A stretch of DNA of 64,000 nucleotides from Phaeobacter sp. B1627 (GCF_006265095.1 NZ_VCNK01000020.1:124001-188000), one strand, 5' to 3'. Shown: positions 1 to 9,289, counted from the stretch's first letter. Notes: a model not told the origin generated them from the letters alone. Translations and numbers: made by a program.

Positions 1-452
1 ACGACATCGAACCTGACGAAACGGGTCTCGCAAACCGTTACGATCCGGGGGCGATCGGCAAACACGTTCGAGACAGACAGAGCCCCCACGTTACGACGTG
101 TCTCAGGGAACCGCTCGTGTTCGACATCTCCATGAAAGAGACAGCGAACCACTGTTGCAGCGCCGGTGACCTCGTGCAGCTGGTCTGCGCCGGTGACGAC
201 GATATAGTCGCCCGAGGCCATACGGACAGGTGATCCACAGCGATTGTGTCTGCACTCCAGACTGCCCTCCTGAACGAGAAGAAGCGCATTCAAACCGTTC
301 CCGTTGAGCAAGCCTGCGCTTTCGCTGGCCTCGTTCAGTGTCCACTGTTCAATCAACAGGTTCTTGCTTTCGGTGCAGGTCAGGACTTGACCTGTTGGCG
401 AAGGGTGCGGAGCTCTGGCGGGAAACGCCGATTGCGAAGGGGCTTCACTCAT
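1..452 (-). CDS. Cupin-like protein, possibly the N-terminus of an AraC-type regulator (3' end cut by the window)
   Basis: An open frame begins with ATG at 452-450, overlapping the TGA of the radical SAM gene (ATGA), and runs without a stop to the left edge, giving about 150 residues. A long non-coding-like N-terminal stretch is followed by a beta-rich segment (LLVQEGSLE, then SGDYIVVTGADQLHEV) that resembles the small cupin fold used as sensor domain by AraC-type regulators. Translational coupling to the radical SAM gene suggests one transcript. A DNA-binding domain, if present, would lie outside the window, so regulator versus enzyme cannot be decided. The frame and absence of stops are seen; the cupin assignment is inference. 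Confidence 0.55.
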   Translation of the reverse strand, partial: MSEAPSQSAFPARAPHPSPTGQVLTCTESKNLLIEQWTLNEASESAGLLNGNGLNALLLVQEGSLECRHNRCGSPVRMASGDYIVVTGADQLHEVTGAATVVRCLFHGDVEHERFPETRRNVGALSVSNVFADRPRIVTVCETRFVRFDV

Positions 453-1717
453 TGCGCTACCAACTCGTCGAGCCCGTTGTTTATGATGCTCTCGACGATC
501 CCCAGGCTGACAATTCCCTCAGTCGTCAACGAAATCGACGTAGTGGTGACCTCGATGAACCCAAGATGCGCTAGGTGGTCCAGGAGGTCCGCAAAATACA
601 CCTGCGGCTGCACGCCATACCGTGCCGCGAAGTCAGCCGTCAGATATTCTTTTCGTCTAATCCCATAGAGCAGACAGAATCGCATCTGCTGATCGCGATC
701 CATGCGGCGTCCATAGCCGGTCTCATACTGGCCGTTGTTGATCCCTTTCATGTACTTCTCGATGTTTTTTTCGTTGAAGAACACAGTGCCTTGAAGGCAA
801 CTCATCGAGGACATGCCAAGGCCCAGCCAATCCCTGGTGTCCATCTGCCAAAGCCCATAGCCGTGGTGATGTTGCGGGCCGCGAGCGTAGTGGAAGGACG
901 TGTAGCGATGGAAACCGGCTTGCGCGAGCAGAGGCGAACCGACGGAAAGCTGTTCGCAGAGTTGCTCGAACTTGGGAACGTCGAACTTGCCGTTGCGGAT
1001 CTGTTTGTCGAATGTGGTTTTCTCGTAAATCCACAGCGGGTAAAATGCGAGGTGATCGACGGGCAGTTCGGCGAGGATGCCGATGTCCCGCTCCACGATC
1101 GCGGGAGAGCTACCCGGCAATCCATAGATCAAGTCGATGCCAAGCGAGGCAATCCCCTCCTCCTTGCACATATGGAAGGTTTCAATTGCTTCCGTGGCAT
1201 CATGGCGCCGTCCTGCTTCGTCCAGCAGGGTTTGATCGAAGGTTTGGGCTCCAACATTCAGTTTGACGGCGCCTAGGGATTTCAGCGCGCGGATCTTCTC
1301 GCGCGTGATCGAACTTGGAAAGCCTTCGAAGACGATTTCTTCCAGTTCGGAGCAATCGAAGAGTTCGAAGATGTCATCAAACATTGCCTTGATTTGGTCG
1401 GCGCTGATTGCGGTGGGCGTTCCACCGCCAATTTGAATCCGCGCAACGGAGACATCTTGCTCACGCAGTATCCGACCAAAATACGCCATCTCGGCCTTGA
1501 GCGCGCTCATATACTGAACGACCAGGTCTCCAGTGAATTTGGACCCGGCTACGATAGAGAAAGTGCAAAAAAAGCAACGCGTTTCACAGAAAGGTATATG
1601 GACATAAAGAGCGATCTTCTCGCCAGGAGAGACACGTCGCTCTAGTTTGGATTGCGTGTCAAAGTTGTGTGACGGATAGTAGTGAACGCCAGTATTCTTT
1701 CCAAAACTATGTGACAT
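449..1717 (-). CDS. HemW-like radical SAM protein (coproporphyrinogen III oxidase-like)
   Basis: This 422-residue protein carries the radical SAM cluster motif CETRCFFC (Cys44, Cys48, Cys51; CX3CX2C), which binds a [4Fe-4S] cluster and SAM. It also has the GGGTPT motif that follows in HemN/HemW relatives, and a C-terminal winged-helix-like part typical of HemW. Family members include heme chaperones, true oxygen-independent coproporphyrinogen oxidases and methyltransferases or cyclases of natural-product loci. Its position, divergent from a phosphopantetheinyl transferase and coupled to a cupin gene, makes a specialised-metabolism role plausible, but a heme-related role is not excluded. ATG start at 1717 is the first in frame. 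Confidence 0.82.
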   Translation of the reverse strand: MSHSFGKNTGVHYYPSHNFDTQSKLERRVSPGEKIALYVHIPFCETRCFFCTFSIVAGSKFTGDLVVQYMSALKAEMAYFGRILREQDVSVARIQIGGGTPTAISADQIKAMFDDIFELFDCSELEEIVFEGFPSSITREKIRALKSLGAVKLNVGAQTFDQTLLDEAGRRHDATEAIETFHMCKEEGIASLGIDLIYGLPGSSPAIVERDIGILAELPVDHLAFYPLWIYEKTTFDKQIRNGKFDVPKFEQLCEQLSVGSPLLAQAGFHRYTSFHYARGPQHHHGYGLWQMDTRDWLGLGMSSMSCLQGTVFFNEKNIEKYMKGINNGQYETGYGRRMDRDQQMRFCLLYGIRRKEYLTADFAARYGVQPQVYFADLLDHLAHLGFIEVTTTSISLTTEGIVSLGIVESIINNGLDELVAQ

Positions 1718-1879
1718 GGAAAATTCCTAACCAGTGGATGAAACGAATCTCACTCTCGTTAAGGTTATCTTCACACTTGCGCATTGCAACCATTGAGCGT
1801 TTATTTGGGGCAAATACCCTCATAAGCATAGTGCCCTAAAGAGTGGCCGCGTGAGGAGCTGCGAAGGGATGAGCGCGCT
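1718..1879. promoter_or_regulatory. Divergent promoter region between radical SAM and PPTase genes
   Basis: These 162 bases separate two divergently transcribed genes and must contain both promoters. They are more AT-rich than the genes, especially 1740-1835. I could not assign -35/-10 boxes or an operator with confidence. Confidence 0.4.
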
Positions 1880-2587
1880 ATGTCTGAGCTGGTATGTTGG
1901 ATGGCGGTCCCGGATGCACGCGCGCCTATCACGTCGCAATTGTACACAGCTCTCACGCCCGTCGAACAAGCGCGTGCTGACCGCTTTCGCTTTGCCCGCG
2001 ACGAGGCGGCGTATGTGGCAGCTCATGGATTGCTTCGATTGGAACTTGGACGCAGGTTGGGCCAAGCGCCGGAGCAGGTTGAGATCGTTTATGATCCTTT
2101 GGGTAAGCCAAGAGTGCGCGTCCCCAATGGCGCGCCGTTGCATTTCAGCATTAGCCACTCCAGGCGCTACGTTGCCTGCGCCTTCTCGCGCTATTTAGTG
2201 GGCGTCGACATAGAGCACATCGACCGAGAGCTTGATCTGAGCGTGTCCAGGGTGCTGTCCGGTCCGGAAAGGCAATACCTCAACAGCGTGGCGCCAGAGG
2301 ACCGAAAGGCAGCGTTCTTCCAGATTTGGACCATGAAAGAGGCGGTCCTCAAGGCATTCGGTACTGGCCTCTCAACCCCATTGGATAGCTTTTCAGTTTG
2401 CGTCAAAACCCTGAGCATTCGGCCAGAACCCGGATCGCCTCTGCCGGTTGACCTGCAGTGGTGCGTGACTCTGCGCCACCTCGGGAATGGCTCTATCTGC
2501 TGTGCCGTGCGAATAGGCAGAAAATCACAGGTCCCACCGATGAATTTCAATGAAGGGTTGCGTGATGAATCTCTTTTACTATCCTAG
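1880..2587 (+). CDS. Sfp-type 4'-phosphopantetheinyl transferase
   Basis: The 235-residue protein shows both signature blocks of the Sfp/Gsp family: GVDIE (Asp110, Glu112, Mg2+ ligands) and WTMKEAVLKAFG (Trp150, Lys153, Glu154, Lys158). The length matches Sfp-type rather than AcpS-type enzymes. Such enzymes transfer phosphopantetheine from CoA to the serine of carrier proteins. Two carrier domains lie close by, the freestanding one at 5013-5276 and the didomain protein at 7486-9267, and are the likely substrates. A GAAGGG element stands 12-13 bases before the ATG, a little far. The gene may head the rightward operon, 134 bases before the exporter gene. Confidence 0.9.
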   Translation: MSELVCWMAVPDARAPITSQLYTALTPVEQARADRFRFARDEAAYVAAHGLLRLELGRRLGQAPEQVEIVYDPLGKPRVRVPNGAPLHFSISHSRRYVACAFSRYLVGVDIEHIDRELDLSVSRVLSGPERQYLNSVAPEDRKAAFFQIWTMKEAVLKAFGTGLSTPLDSFSVCVKTLSIRPEPGSPLPVDLQWCVTLRHLGNGSICCAVRIGRKSQVPPMNFNEGLRDESLLLS

Positions 2588-2721
2588 GCTGTGCGTCGAC
2601 CCGCCAAGCGGTATGCAGCCAGCCGGGAGGTCTTCTTGGCTGCGCCGTGGCGTCAAAGAAGTCGAATTTTGATTGCAGACGATAGATTTAACGGCAACGC
2701 CAATAGAAAGAGCTTGTTGGA

Positions 2722-4173
2722 ATGGGTTACTTTGGTCGTGCCAAGCTGGCTACACTTTCGCTAGCTGCGATTTCACTCGAAGTGCGGCAGCTTTTCTTGC
2801 TGGCGATCCCGATCATGCTGACGCAGGTCGTCCAGCGACTGATCTCGACAACCGATACCCTGATGCTGGCGAGCTACGACACCGACGCTTTGGCCGCGGT
2901 CTCATTGTCCCAAAGCCCTTATTTGACGGTGCTTTTCTTCGGCGCCGGGATTTCTTCGGCGGTCGGCGTGTTTGTGGCTCAGAGCCTGGGGGCCGATGCC
3001 GTTGATGAGCACGATATTGCCCTTTCCACCAGCATGGGCCTTTGGGTCGGCTTTGGCGTTGGCCTGCCTTTCGCGATTGCATTGCAGTTTACCGAGCCAT
3101 TGATGCTCGCAATCGGGCAGGACCGCGACCTTTCGGCAGCGGCAGGGGCCTATGCGCGGATCTTCACACCGATCTTGCCAGTCGCGATCTGCTATGGCGT
3201 CCTCACCCAATATGCGATTGCCGTCGGACGCCCTCGGATCCCTCTCTTTGTCATCGCGATCGCAGCGCTTGCCAATGTGTTCGGCAACTACACGCTGATC
3301 TTCGGCAACTTTGGGTTTCCGGAGCTGGGACTGAAGGGCGCAGCCATCGCCAGCCTTGTGACGCAGACCTTGGCCTTCACTGTCATGTTGCTGGTCGTGA
3401 CAAACTATGCACCGCTCAAACGGTTCAGGGTGCTGGCCGGCGTGCTGAAGCCAGACGGTGCGAGACTGCTCGAAATTCTTGCCATCGGCATCCCGATCAG
3501 CCTGATGATCGTGCTGGAAGTGGCCTTCTTTACAGGGGGCACCCTACTTATGGGATACTTTGGGGCGACCGCGCTTGCGGGCCATCACATTGTCATGACG
3601 ATTGCCGCCACAACCTTCATCGTCCCGGCAAGCATTGCAACAGCCGCGGGGATACGGGTTGGGCTTGCCAAAGGTGCGGCTTCACCCGGGGGTGTTTGGA
3701 CTGCGGGGGTCACGTCGATCGGTCTTGGCGCTTGCATCATGGCATCCGTGGCCGTGATCTTTGTGCTGTTGCGAGAGCCGATCATCGGGCTTTTCATTGA
3801 TGAGAGCCGCCCCGAGAACGCGGCTGTGATGCAGATGGGTATGACGCTCTTGCTGTTCGCTGCCGCGTATCAGGTCTTTGACGCGGTACAGGCCACGGCC
3901 AGCGGTGCATTGCGCGGGGTGAAGGATACGACGGTTCCGATGCAGCTGGCCGCGATCAGTTTCTGGATTATCGGGTGTCCGGCTGCCCTGATTCTCGGGT
4001 TTGGGCTGAAGTTGGGGTCCTATGGGGTTTGGGCCGCGTTCGTGATTGCACTTTCAGCCGCGGCGGTCCTGATGCTTTTCCGCTTTTCCAAAGTCATTCC
4101 AGCGGCAGCGATGGAGAACCCTGACGCCAAATCTGATCCGGACCAGGCGGAGTCCGTGGAGTTCCAAATGTAA
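2722..4173 (+). CDS. MATE family multidrug/metabolite efflux transporter
   Basis: A 483-residue protein with about twelve hydrophobic helices in two halves, the N-terminal half containing the MATE-typical run of LAIPIMLTQVV followed by TTDTLMLASYDTDALAAVS. MATE proteins are inner-membrane Na+ or H+ antiporters exporting amphipathic organic compounds. It sits directly before a methyltransferase gene (19 bases) and in the middle of the biosynthetic genes, so it probably exports the locus product or protects against it. The ribosome-binding site before the ATG is weak (TTGGA); a slightly different start is possible. Confidence 0.88.
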   Translation: MGYFGRAKLATLSLAAISLEVRQLFLLAIPIMLTQVVQRLISTTDTLMLASYDTDALAAVSLSQSPYLTVLFFGAGISSAVGVFVAQSLGADAVDEHDIALSTSMGLWVGFGVGLPFAIALQFTEPLMLAIGQDRDLSAAAGAYARIFTPILPVAICYGVLTQYAIAVGRPRIPLFVIAIAALANVFGNYTLIFGNFGFPELGLKGAAIASLVTQTLAFTVMLLVVTNYAPLKRFRVLAGVLKPDGARLLEILAIGIPISLMIVLEVAFFTGGTLLMGYFGATALAGHHIVMTIAATTFIVPASIATAAGIRVGLAKGAASPGGVWTAGVTSIGLGACIMASVAVIFVLLREPIIGLFIDESRPENAAVMQMGMTLLLFAAAYQVFDAVQATASGALRGVKDTTVPMQLAAISFWIIGCPAALILGFGLKLGSYGVWAAFVIALSAAAVLMLFRFSKVIPAAAMENPDAKSDPDQAESVEFQM

Positions 4174-4192
4174 GATACTCGGAGGACAATAG

Positions 4193-4963
4193 ATGCAGGA
4201 TATAGACTATGATGATTTCCTTTCAGACATATACGACGACTCCCCCTTCTTCGGGAGGCGCCGGGTCCAGAGTTTACAGGATTTCAACCGCATCTATTTC
4301 GACAATCTGGCCCTGAGTGACAAAATACTCGAACTGGGCAGCGCCACTGGCCTTCTGACGGTGGATCTGGCGCGATCCGGCTACACGCTGACCAGCATCG
4401 ACATTGCCCCGTCAATGCATCGGGTGCTCGAACGAAAGCTCGCGCAAGAAAGCCAGGAAACGCGCGGCAATGTCACCCTGCTGTTGGACGATGCGACCAC
4501 GTTTCAAGGGCCCGAGCCATATGACGCCATTGTCATGTCCGAAGGGTTGGTGATTGCCCTGCCAAACAAGGCAATGCAACGTGCGCTCTTTGAAAATTGT
4601 CGCCGCAATCTGCGTCCAGGCGGGTTGCTGATTACGGACTTCTTCCAACCCTACTACAAGGCGATCTGCGAAGAGGGCCTAACCGAATACACGCGGTTTC
4701 GCACCGCTGACGGCACAGCTTACATGCTGACGGTCAGCTTCGAGAACGAACCGCACGAACAGCGGCAGAGTTGGCAGTGCACCTACCGCAACATGGCCGA
4801 AGACACAGAAAACGCCGCGCCGATTTCTGCCACCGTACACTTCTGCTATGTGCTCAAGGCCGAAATGGAGCTGTTGCTAGAGCTGACCGGGTTCAAAGTA
4901 CTGCAGTTCAACACCGATTACGCCGAAGGCCGCGGCTTTTCTTTGGTCGCCGAACGGCTCTGA
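4193..4963 (+). CDS. Class I SAM-dependent methyltransferase
   Basis: A 256-residue protein with the Rossmann SAM-binding motif I LELGSATG near residue 47 and the acidic post-I residue in SIDIAPSM. A conserved RPGGLLITDFF strand follows (motif III-like). It starts after a clear GGAGG site nine bases before the ATG. It lies between the exporter and the carrier-protein gene in one operon, so it probably methylates a biosynthetic intermediate, either free or carrier-bound. The substrate atom (O, N or C) cannot be read from the sequence. Confidence 0.85.
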   Translation: MQDIDYDDFLSDIYDDSPFFGRRRVQSLQDFNRIYFDNLALSDKILELGSATGLLTVDLARSGYTLTSIDIAPSMHRVLERKLAQESQETRGNVTLLLDDATTFQGPEPYDAIVMSEGLVIALPNKAMQRALFENCRRNLRPGGLLITDFFQPYYKAICEEGLTEYTRFRTADGTAYMLTVSFENEPHEQRQSWQCTYRNMAEDTENAAPISATVHFCYVLKAEMELLLELTGFKVLQFNTDYAEGRGFSLVAERL

Positions 4964-5012
4964 ACCACCCTCCATTCCTGCCAGGGTGCCCAGTTTGGAA
5001 AGGCAAACCAAC

Positions 5013-5276
5013 ATGACAAAGATCCGAAGCCGAATTCTCGGCGTCTTGCAGCGTCACAATGTGGATGGCCTCGTGTTCGAGGAAACCCGCCCGCTTTCTG
5101 ACAACGGTTTTGACTCCTACTCGTTCATCGAAATGACCGTCCATATCGAGCAGGCATTTGGCATGGAGTTCGACGACGCCAGCCTCGATCTCAACCGATA
5201 TGCGACCTTGGGTGACTTCCTTTCCTTCACCGAGAGCCTCGTATCCGATGCAATAGCGCAGAGACCGGCCGAATGA
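5013..5276 (+). CDS. Freestanding acyl/peptidyl carrier protein
   Basis: An 87-residue acidic helical protein with the carrier signature GFDSYSFIEM; Ser35 is the predicted phosphopantetheine site. I chose the ATG at 5013, preceded by an AAAGG element, over an in-frame ATG nine codons upstream. Its stop overlaps the next start (ATGA at 5273-5276), so it is translationally coupled to the spermidine-synthase-like gene. It is not the housekeeping AcpP, because the motif and neighbours differ. It probably carries an acyl or aminoacyl intermediate for the LuxE/LuxC-like enzymes or the monooxygenase. Confidence 0.85.
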   Translation: MTKIRSRILGVLQRHNVDGLVFEETRPLSDNGFDSYSFIEMTVHIEQAFGMEFDDASLDLNRYATLGDFLSFTESLVSDAIAQRPAE

Positions 5277-6028
5277 CCGTGCCATGTGAACCAGTGCGCT
5301 GGGAAGTGCTTGATACCTCCGTGCTCGGGACCGGCGATACAGTCGTTCTTCGGCGCCGTGGCGCGATGTTCGACATACGTTTCAACGGCATAGAGCTGAT
5401 GTCGAATGCCGATCCGACGTCGGAGCTGGCATTCGGCCGCGCGGTGGCGGGTGGGCGGGACAGAACAAACCCATCACAAGCCGCGCCGTCGCGCGTCTTG
5501 ATCGGCGGACTTGGCATGGGCTTCACTCTGCGTGCGGCCCTGGATCATTTGCCCGAGGCATGCGCCGTACACGTCTGCGAACTGGTGCCGGCGGTTGCTC
5601 AATGGAACCAGAACGAGATCGGGCACCTCGCAGGCTGGCCTCTCCGGGATCCGCGCGTGCATCTCGAAACAGAATGCATCCGGACATATCTGGCCCGAAC
5701 AGACCGGCTTTTTGACGTCATATTTCTTGACACCGACAACGGTCCAGATTGGATGGTTCGCGAGGAAAACGCAGCCATATACCAGCAGGAAGGGCTCAGA
5801 GAGATCCTTCTCCGGCTCAAACCCCAGGGTGTTGTCGGTTACTGGTCGGCAACCCGGTCAGAGGCATTCGCGGCGCGGCTGGCGGCGCTTGGACTGTCCT
5901 GGACCGCAGAGCCGGTCTACCTCGGCACGCCAGGTCAAGAACCCTTTCATTTCGTCTATTACATCTCACCTCAGAAATCGGCCGATGGTCGACCTGCTCT
6001 GGCAGAGGAGATCATCAATGCCAACTGA
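5273..6028 (+). CDS. Spermidine synthase-like (SAM-fold) protein
   Basis: A 251-residue protein with a glycine-rich nucleotide loop (IGGLGMGFTLRAAL), a HVCELVPAV acidic strand and FDVIFLDTDNGPDW, the pattern of the spermidine-synthase superfamily. True spermidine synthases keep a longer conserved tetra-acidic active site and usually sit with speD, neither of which is obvious here. A methyltransferase or aminopropyl/aminocarboxypropyl-type transferase in the pathway is therefore likelier. It is coupled to the carrier protein upstream (4-base overlap) and to the monooxygenase downstream (11-base overlap). Confidence 0.72.
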   Translation: MTVPCEPVRWEVLDTSVLGTGDTVVLRRRGAMFDIRFNGIELMSNADPTSELAFGRAVAGGRDRTNPSQAAPSRVLIGGLGMGFTLRAALDHLPEACAVHVCELVPAVAQWNQNEIGHLAGWPLRDPRVHLETECIRTYLARTDRLFDVIFLDTDNGPDWMVREENAAIYQQEGLREILLRLKPQGVVGYWSATRSEAFAARLAALGLSWTAEPVYLGTPGQEPFHFVYYISPQKSADGRPALAEEIINAN

Positions 6029-7193
6029 AAGTCAGCATACCTCGTTTGAGCTGAACGCGGCCGACAGATCAGATATTCCGACTCTCGGGCTCTTTGTGGT
6101 GCCACTTCATTTCCCCGAGCGTGAACTGGTTGCTTGTTGGGAAGAAGACCGTGACACGATTGTCCACGCAGAGGCGCTCGACTTCGCCGAGGGATGGGTC
6201 GGCGAGCATTACTGCAACCGATGGGAGAACCAGGCGTCACCCGAGTTGCTCTTGTCTCAGGCCTTCGCCCTTACAAAGCGCATTCGGCTTGGCACCGGAA
6301 TAAAGGTGATCGGATATCACCATCCCGCGGAACTTGCGCATAAGATCGCGGCGCTGGATCACCTTTCTCATGGGCGTTTCATGTTCGGCATCGGTCCGGG
6401 CGGCGCGCCGACGGACTTCGAGATGATGGGCATCTCGCCGCGCGATCATGATGCAAGCGAACGGATGCGAGAATCCATCGACATGATGCGAGAAATGTGG
6501 AGCTCGCAAGGCGCGATTGATCGTGAGGGCAAGTTCTGGCGTCTGAAGATCCCGCTCGCCAATCGCAAGTTCGGCTGGGAATACCACATCAAGCCCAAAC
6601 AGGCTCCGCACCCTCCGATTGCCGTCGCGGGCACGTCACCGAATTCACGGACTTTGCGCTGGGGCGGCGAGCAAGGTTTCCTGCCGCTCAGCTTCTTCGA
6701 CATCAACGCAAGCATCGTACGCAGCCAATGGGAGGCCTACGCAGAGGGCGCCGAAAAGGGGGGACGAAAGCCCGACCGAAAGGACTGGCGCATCGCTCGG
6801 GTCGTCTATGCGGCAGAAACAGATGATATCGCTCGTGCTCATTTGCGCGAAAGCAGCATGCCGCGCGCGTTCAATGAGCACTTCAAGCGGGTCATCCAGA
6901 TTTTTGGCGGGCTCTTCTCGCTCAAGCATGACGAGTCAGTCGCAGATGAGGATGTTACCGCCGACTACATGCTCGACAACGTTTGGATGGTTGGCAGCCC
7001 GGACACGGTGTGTGAGCGCTTGGAACGGTTCTACGAAGACGTCGGCGGGTTTGGCACATTGCTGATGGTACATTTCGACACGCATCCGCACCCTGAGCGC
7101 TTCAGGAACTCGATGCGTCTCATGCAGGAAGAGGTCATGCCGAAACTCCGTCAGACCCTGAGAAAACGGGCGACGGCCCCGATCCTCGTGTAA
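6018..7193 (+). CDS. Luciferase-like flavin-dependent monooxygenase
   Basis: A 391-residue member of the bacterial luciferase-like (LLM) fold: N-terminal beta strand TLGLFVVPLHF, GWVGEHYCNRW (the family E-H pair), RLGTGIKVIGYHHP and LSHGRFMFGIGPGG. These enzymes use FMNH2 and O2 to oxidise aldehydes, alkanes or cyclic ketones. The start at 6018 is chosen because GAGGAG lies seven bases upstream and the protein then begins right at the fold. It resembles the large LLM family, not specifically LuxA or LuxB. With LuxC- and LuxE-like enzymes nearby, an aldehyde-related substrate is an inference. Confidence 0.87.
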   Translation: MPTESQHTSFELNAADRSDIPTLGLFVVPLHFPERELVACWEEDRDTIVHAEALDFAEGWVGEHYCNRWENQASPELLLSQAFALTKRIRLGTGIKVIGYHHPAELAHKIAALDHLSHGRFMFGIGPGGAPTDFEMMGISPRDHDASERMRESIDMMREMWSSQGAIDREGKFWRLKIPLANRKFGWEYHIKPKQAPHPPIAVAGTSPNSRTLRWGGEQGFLPLSFFDINASIVRSQWEAYAEGAEKGGRKPDRKDWRIARVVYAAETDDIARAHLRESSMPRAFNEHFKRVIQIFGGLFSLKHDESVADEDVTADYMLDNVWMVGSPDTVCERLERFYEDVGGFGTLLMVHFDTHPHPERFRNSMRLMQEEVMPKLRQTLRKRATAPILV

Positions 7194-7485
7194 ATGACGC
7201 AAACCGGTTCTCCTCGGCAGCCTCACCGAACCCGCCTGCCAAGATTTTCTGCACTGCCACTGAGCGCGGCTCATCAGGCCATTTACGTTTCCCGGACGAG
7301 GCCTGGGGAAGCCTGATCCCCCGAAAGGGGCCAGCAGACGTAGGCGTCCGGTCTGACCGCGATCCTTGTGATGTCGCCTTCGATGGCAGCTGATCAGAGA
7401 CAGCGACGCCAAATTTGGGTCGGGTCAATTCTCCGGAACAACACCGGGACGCGTCTCCGGACCGCTCCATAGGGGCAATCACCAA
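7194..7485. other. Convergent intergenic region without a convincing gene
   Basis: About 290 bases separate the converging monooxygenase and adenylation genes. A short GC hairpin, CCCC-CGAAA-GGGG at 7319-7331, lies inside but no T-run follows, so it is at best a weak terminator. The open frames here have unusual composition and no start signal. Confidence 0.35.
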
Positions 7486-9267
7486 CTAAGCGGCTTCCTC
7501 AATCAGGGTGGTCAACTTGTTGACTGTAAGGTCCTCGAAGACGTCCCACAGGCTCAACTCATAGCCGAAATTCTCTTCGACCTGCATCACAAGCTGCATG
7601 ATCGTCATCGAGTCGCCCCCCACGGTCATAAACGCGTCGTCTGTGCCGAAGTCGTCATGCGATAGAACCGAACGCCAAATCTCGAACAGTTGTTCCGTCA
7701 GCCCATTCGCCTGGGTTTCGGCTTCATCGACAGGCGCGACGCCGGTTCCGGCCGCATCTGCCATGCGCAGCAAAACCGCCTCATCCATCTTTCCATTCGC
7801 TGTCAACGGAAAGGCCGCCACTGGAATGAAACGGCGAGGGATGCGGGCTGGAGACAGGATATGGGTCAAAGCGGACCGATCAAAGGCCTCTTGCGCCTCC
7901 GATCCGTCGTCAATGTAGAAGGCCACCAGTTCATCCGCGTTTGACGCACCCGGCGCAACGAGAACGTGACAGCTGCGAAGCGGCGTTGCGGATAGGATGG
8001 CACTCTCGACCTCCGCCAGTTCGATCCGTTCTCCAAGCAGCTTGACCTGACGGTCTCGTCGGCCAACGAAACTCAGCGTGTCGTCCGCCTGTTGAGAGAC
8101 AAAATCGCCGGTCCGGTAGCGCACCACGGCGTCGCCGTCGCAGAACTGAAACCCGCCCTGCGCTGCGCTATTGAAGTAGCCAAGACTTGCATGCCGGGTC
8201 CGAATCTCAAGCTCCCCAACAGTTCCCCGGGCACAGGGCGCACCGTTTTCGTCGAGAACAGCGAACTCTGTCTCTGAGATCGGCCGACCAATCGGAACGA
8301 TGGGGGTGTTGAGATCATTCGCCGAGATTTTGTGACAGAACTTTGCCAGCGTCGTTTCGGTTGGACCATAGAGATTGTAGAGCGCGGCCTGATGTCCGAA
8401 TTGCTGATACCAGCCCTGCACGTCCACGGTGTTCAGCTTTTCCCCTGCGATCAACAACCAGTTCAGGTTGGGGGCATCCTCGGCACGCAGGCGTCCACCA
8501 CACAGGTTGCGGAAAATCGTGGGCGTCATATGCAGAAGGTTCGCGTCGCTCGTGGACACCCAATCCACAAGGTCTCTTGGCACGAGGATGGTGTTCCGCT
8601 CCGGCGGTATCATGATGCTGCCACCACGCGAAAGCGGCACAAGGATATCTCGGAGAAACGGGTCGTGTCCAGGTGTTGTGGTCTGCGCCACGCGGATCCC
8701 TTTGGGCAGGTCAAGACTGGAGACCTCCCACTCGATGAAGTGAACCAATCCGCCACTTCGGCCCAAAATGGCCTTCGGCGTGCCGGTCGTGCCACTGGTG
8801 AAGTAGATATATGCGGGATCGTCAGGCGAGGTTTTCTCGATGTCAGGCGGAAGCTCCGCGTTCAGCGGAATATCCGCCAAAGAGAGTTGCGTGGCGATAC
8901 TGGCTCCGATGGCGGATTTCTCTTCGTCAGAGCAGCTGTCGTCTGAGATCAGGGCCGACGGTTCGGCCACCTGGCACATCTTCAAAAGCTGTTCGCGTGG
9001 ATGGGCTGCATCGAAGGGAACAAAGACGGCACCGGCGCGAAAGATAGCCAACATGCTCACAATCATGGCAACCCGGTCATTTGTGAGGACGGCAATGCGC
9101 TTCCCCTTGCCTAGCGACGCCCCGGCAAGCGACGCCGCAAGTACGCGCGTTCTGGCCTCCAACTCGGCCCACGACATGGATATGTTCGACTGGACAATGG
9201 CAGCATTGGTCGGCTCTGCCTTCAGAAACGCGCGGTCTACAAAACGCTGAATGGATTGGCGGCTCAT
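7486..9267 (-). CDS. NRPS-like adenylation-carrier (A-T) didomain protein
   Basis: A 593-residue protein with adenylation core motifs in order: FTSGTTGTPKA (A3), NLYGPTETT (A5), YRTGD (A7), GRRDRQVKLLGERIEL (A8) and NGKMDE (A10, catalytic Lys). A carrier domain follows with GGDSMT, phosphopantetheine Ser553. It activates an amino or carboxylic acid as AMP ester and loads it on its own carrier. No condensation or thioesterase domain exists, so release must come from a partner, plausibly the LuxC-like reductase encoded just upstream. The ATG at 9267 has GGGAGG nine bases before it; the ATG six bases earlier is too close. Substrate is not predictable by eye. Confidence 0.9.
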   Translation of the reverse strand: MSRQSIQRFVDRAFLKAEPTNAAIVQSNISMSWAELEARTRVLAASLAGASLGKGKRIAVLTNDRVAMIVSMLAIFRAGAVFVPFDAAHPREQLLKMCQVAEPSALISDDSCSDEEKSAIGASIATQLSLADIPLNAELPPDIEKTSPDDPAYIYFTSGTTGTPKAILGRSGGLVHFIEWEVSSLDLPKGIRVAQTTTPGHDPFLRDILVPLSRGGSIMIPPERNTILVPRDLVDWVSTSDANLLHMTPTIFRNLCGGRLRAEDAPNLNWLLIAGEKLNTVDVQGWYQQFGHQAALYNLYGPTETTLAKFCHKISANDLNTPIVPIGRPISETEFAVLDENGAPCARGTVGELEIRTRHASLGYFNSAAQGGFQFCDGDAVVRYRTGDFVSQQADDTLSFVGRRDRQVKLLGERIELAEVESAILSATPLRSCHVLVAPGASNADELVAFYIDDGSEAQEAFDRSALTHILSPARIPRRFIPVAAFPLTANGKMDEAVLLRMADAAGTGVAPVDEAETQANGLTEQLFEIWRSVLSHDDFGTDDAFMTVGGDSMTIMQLVMQVEENFGYELSLWDVFEDLTVNKLTTLIEEAA

Positions 9268-9289
9268 GTCCATCAACCTCCCGGGTGTC

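Noticed and set aside
575-1276. 233-codon plus-strand open frame
   Set aside because: Antisense to the radical SAM gene, which has the correct cluster motif.
5273-6028. Housekeeping spermidine synthase
   Set aside because: It is coupled to a carrier-protein gene, and no polyamine gene is near.
7135-7485. 116-codon minus-strand open frame between converging genes
   Set aside because: Unnatural composition, no start signal, and it overlaps the end of the monooxygenase gene.
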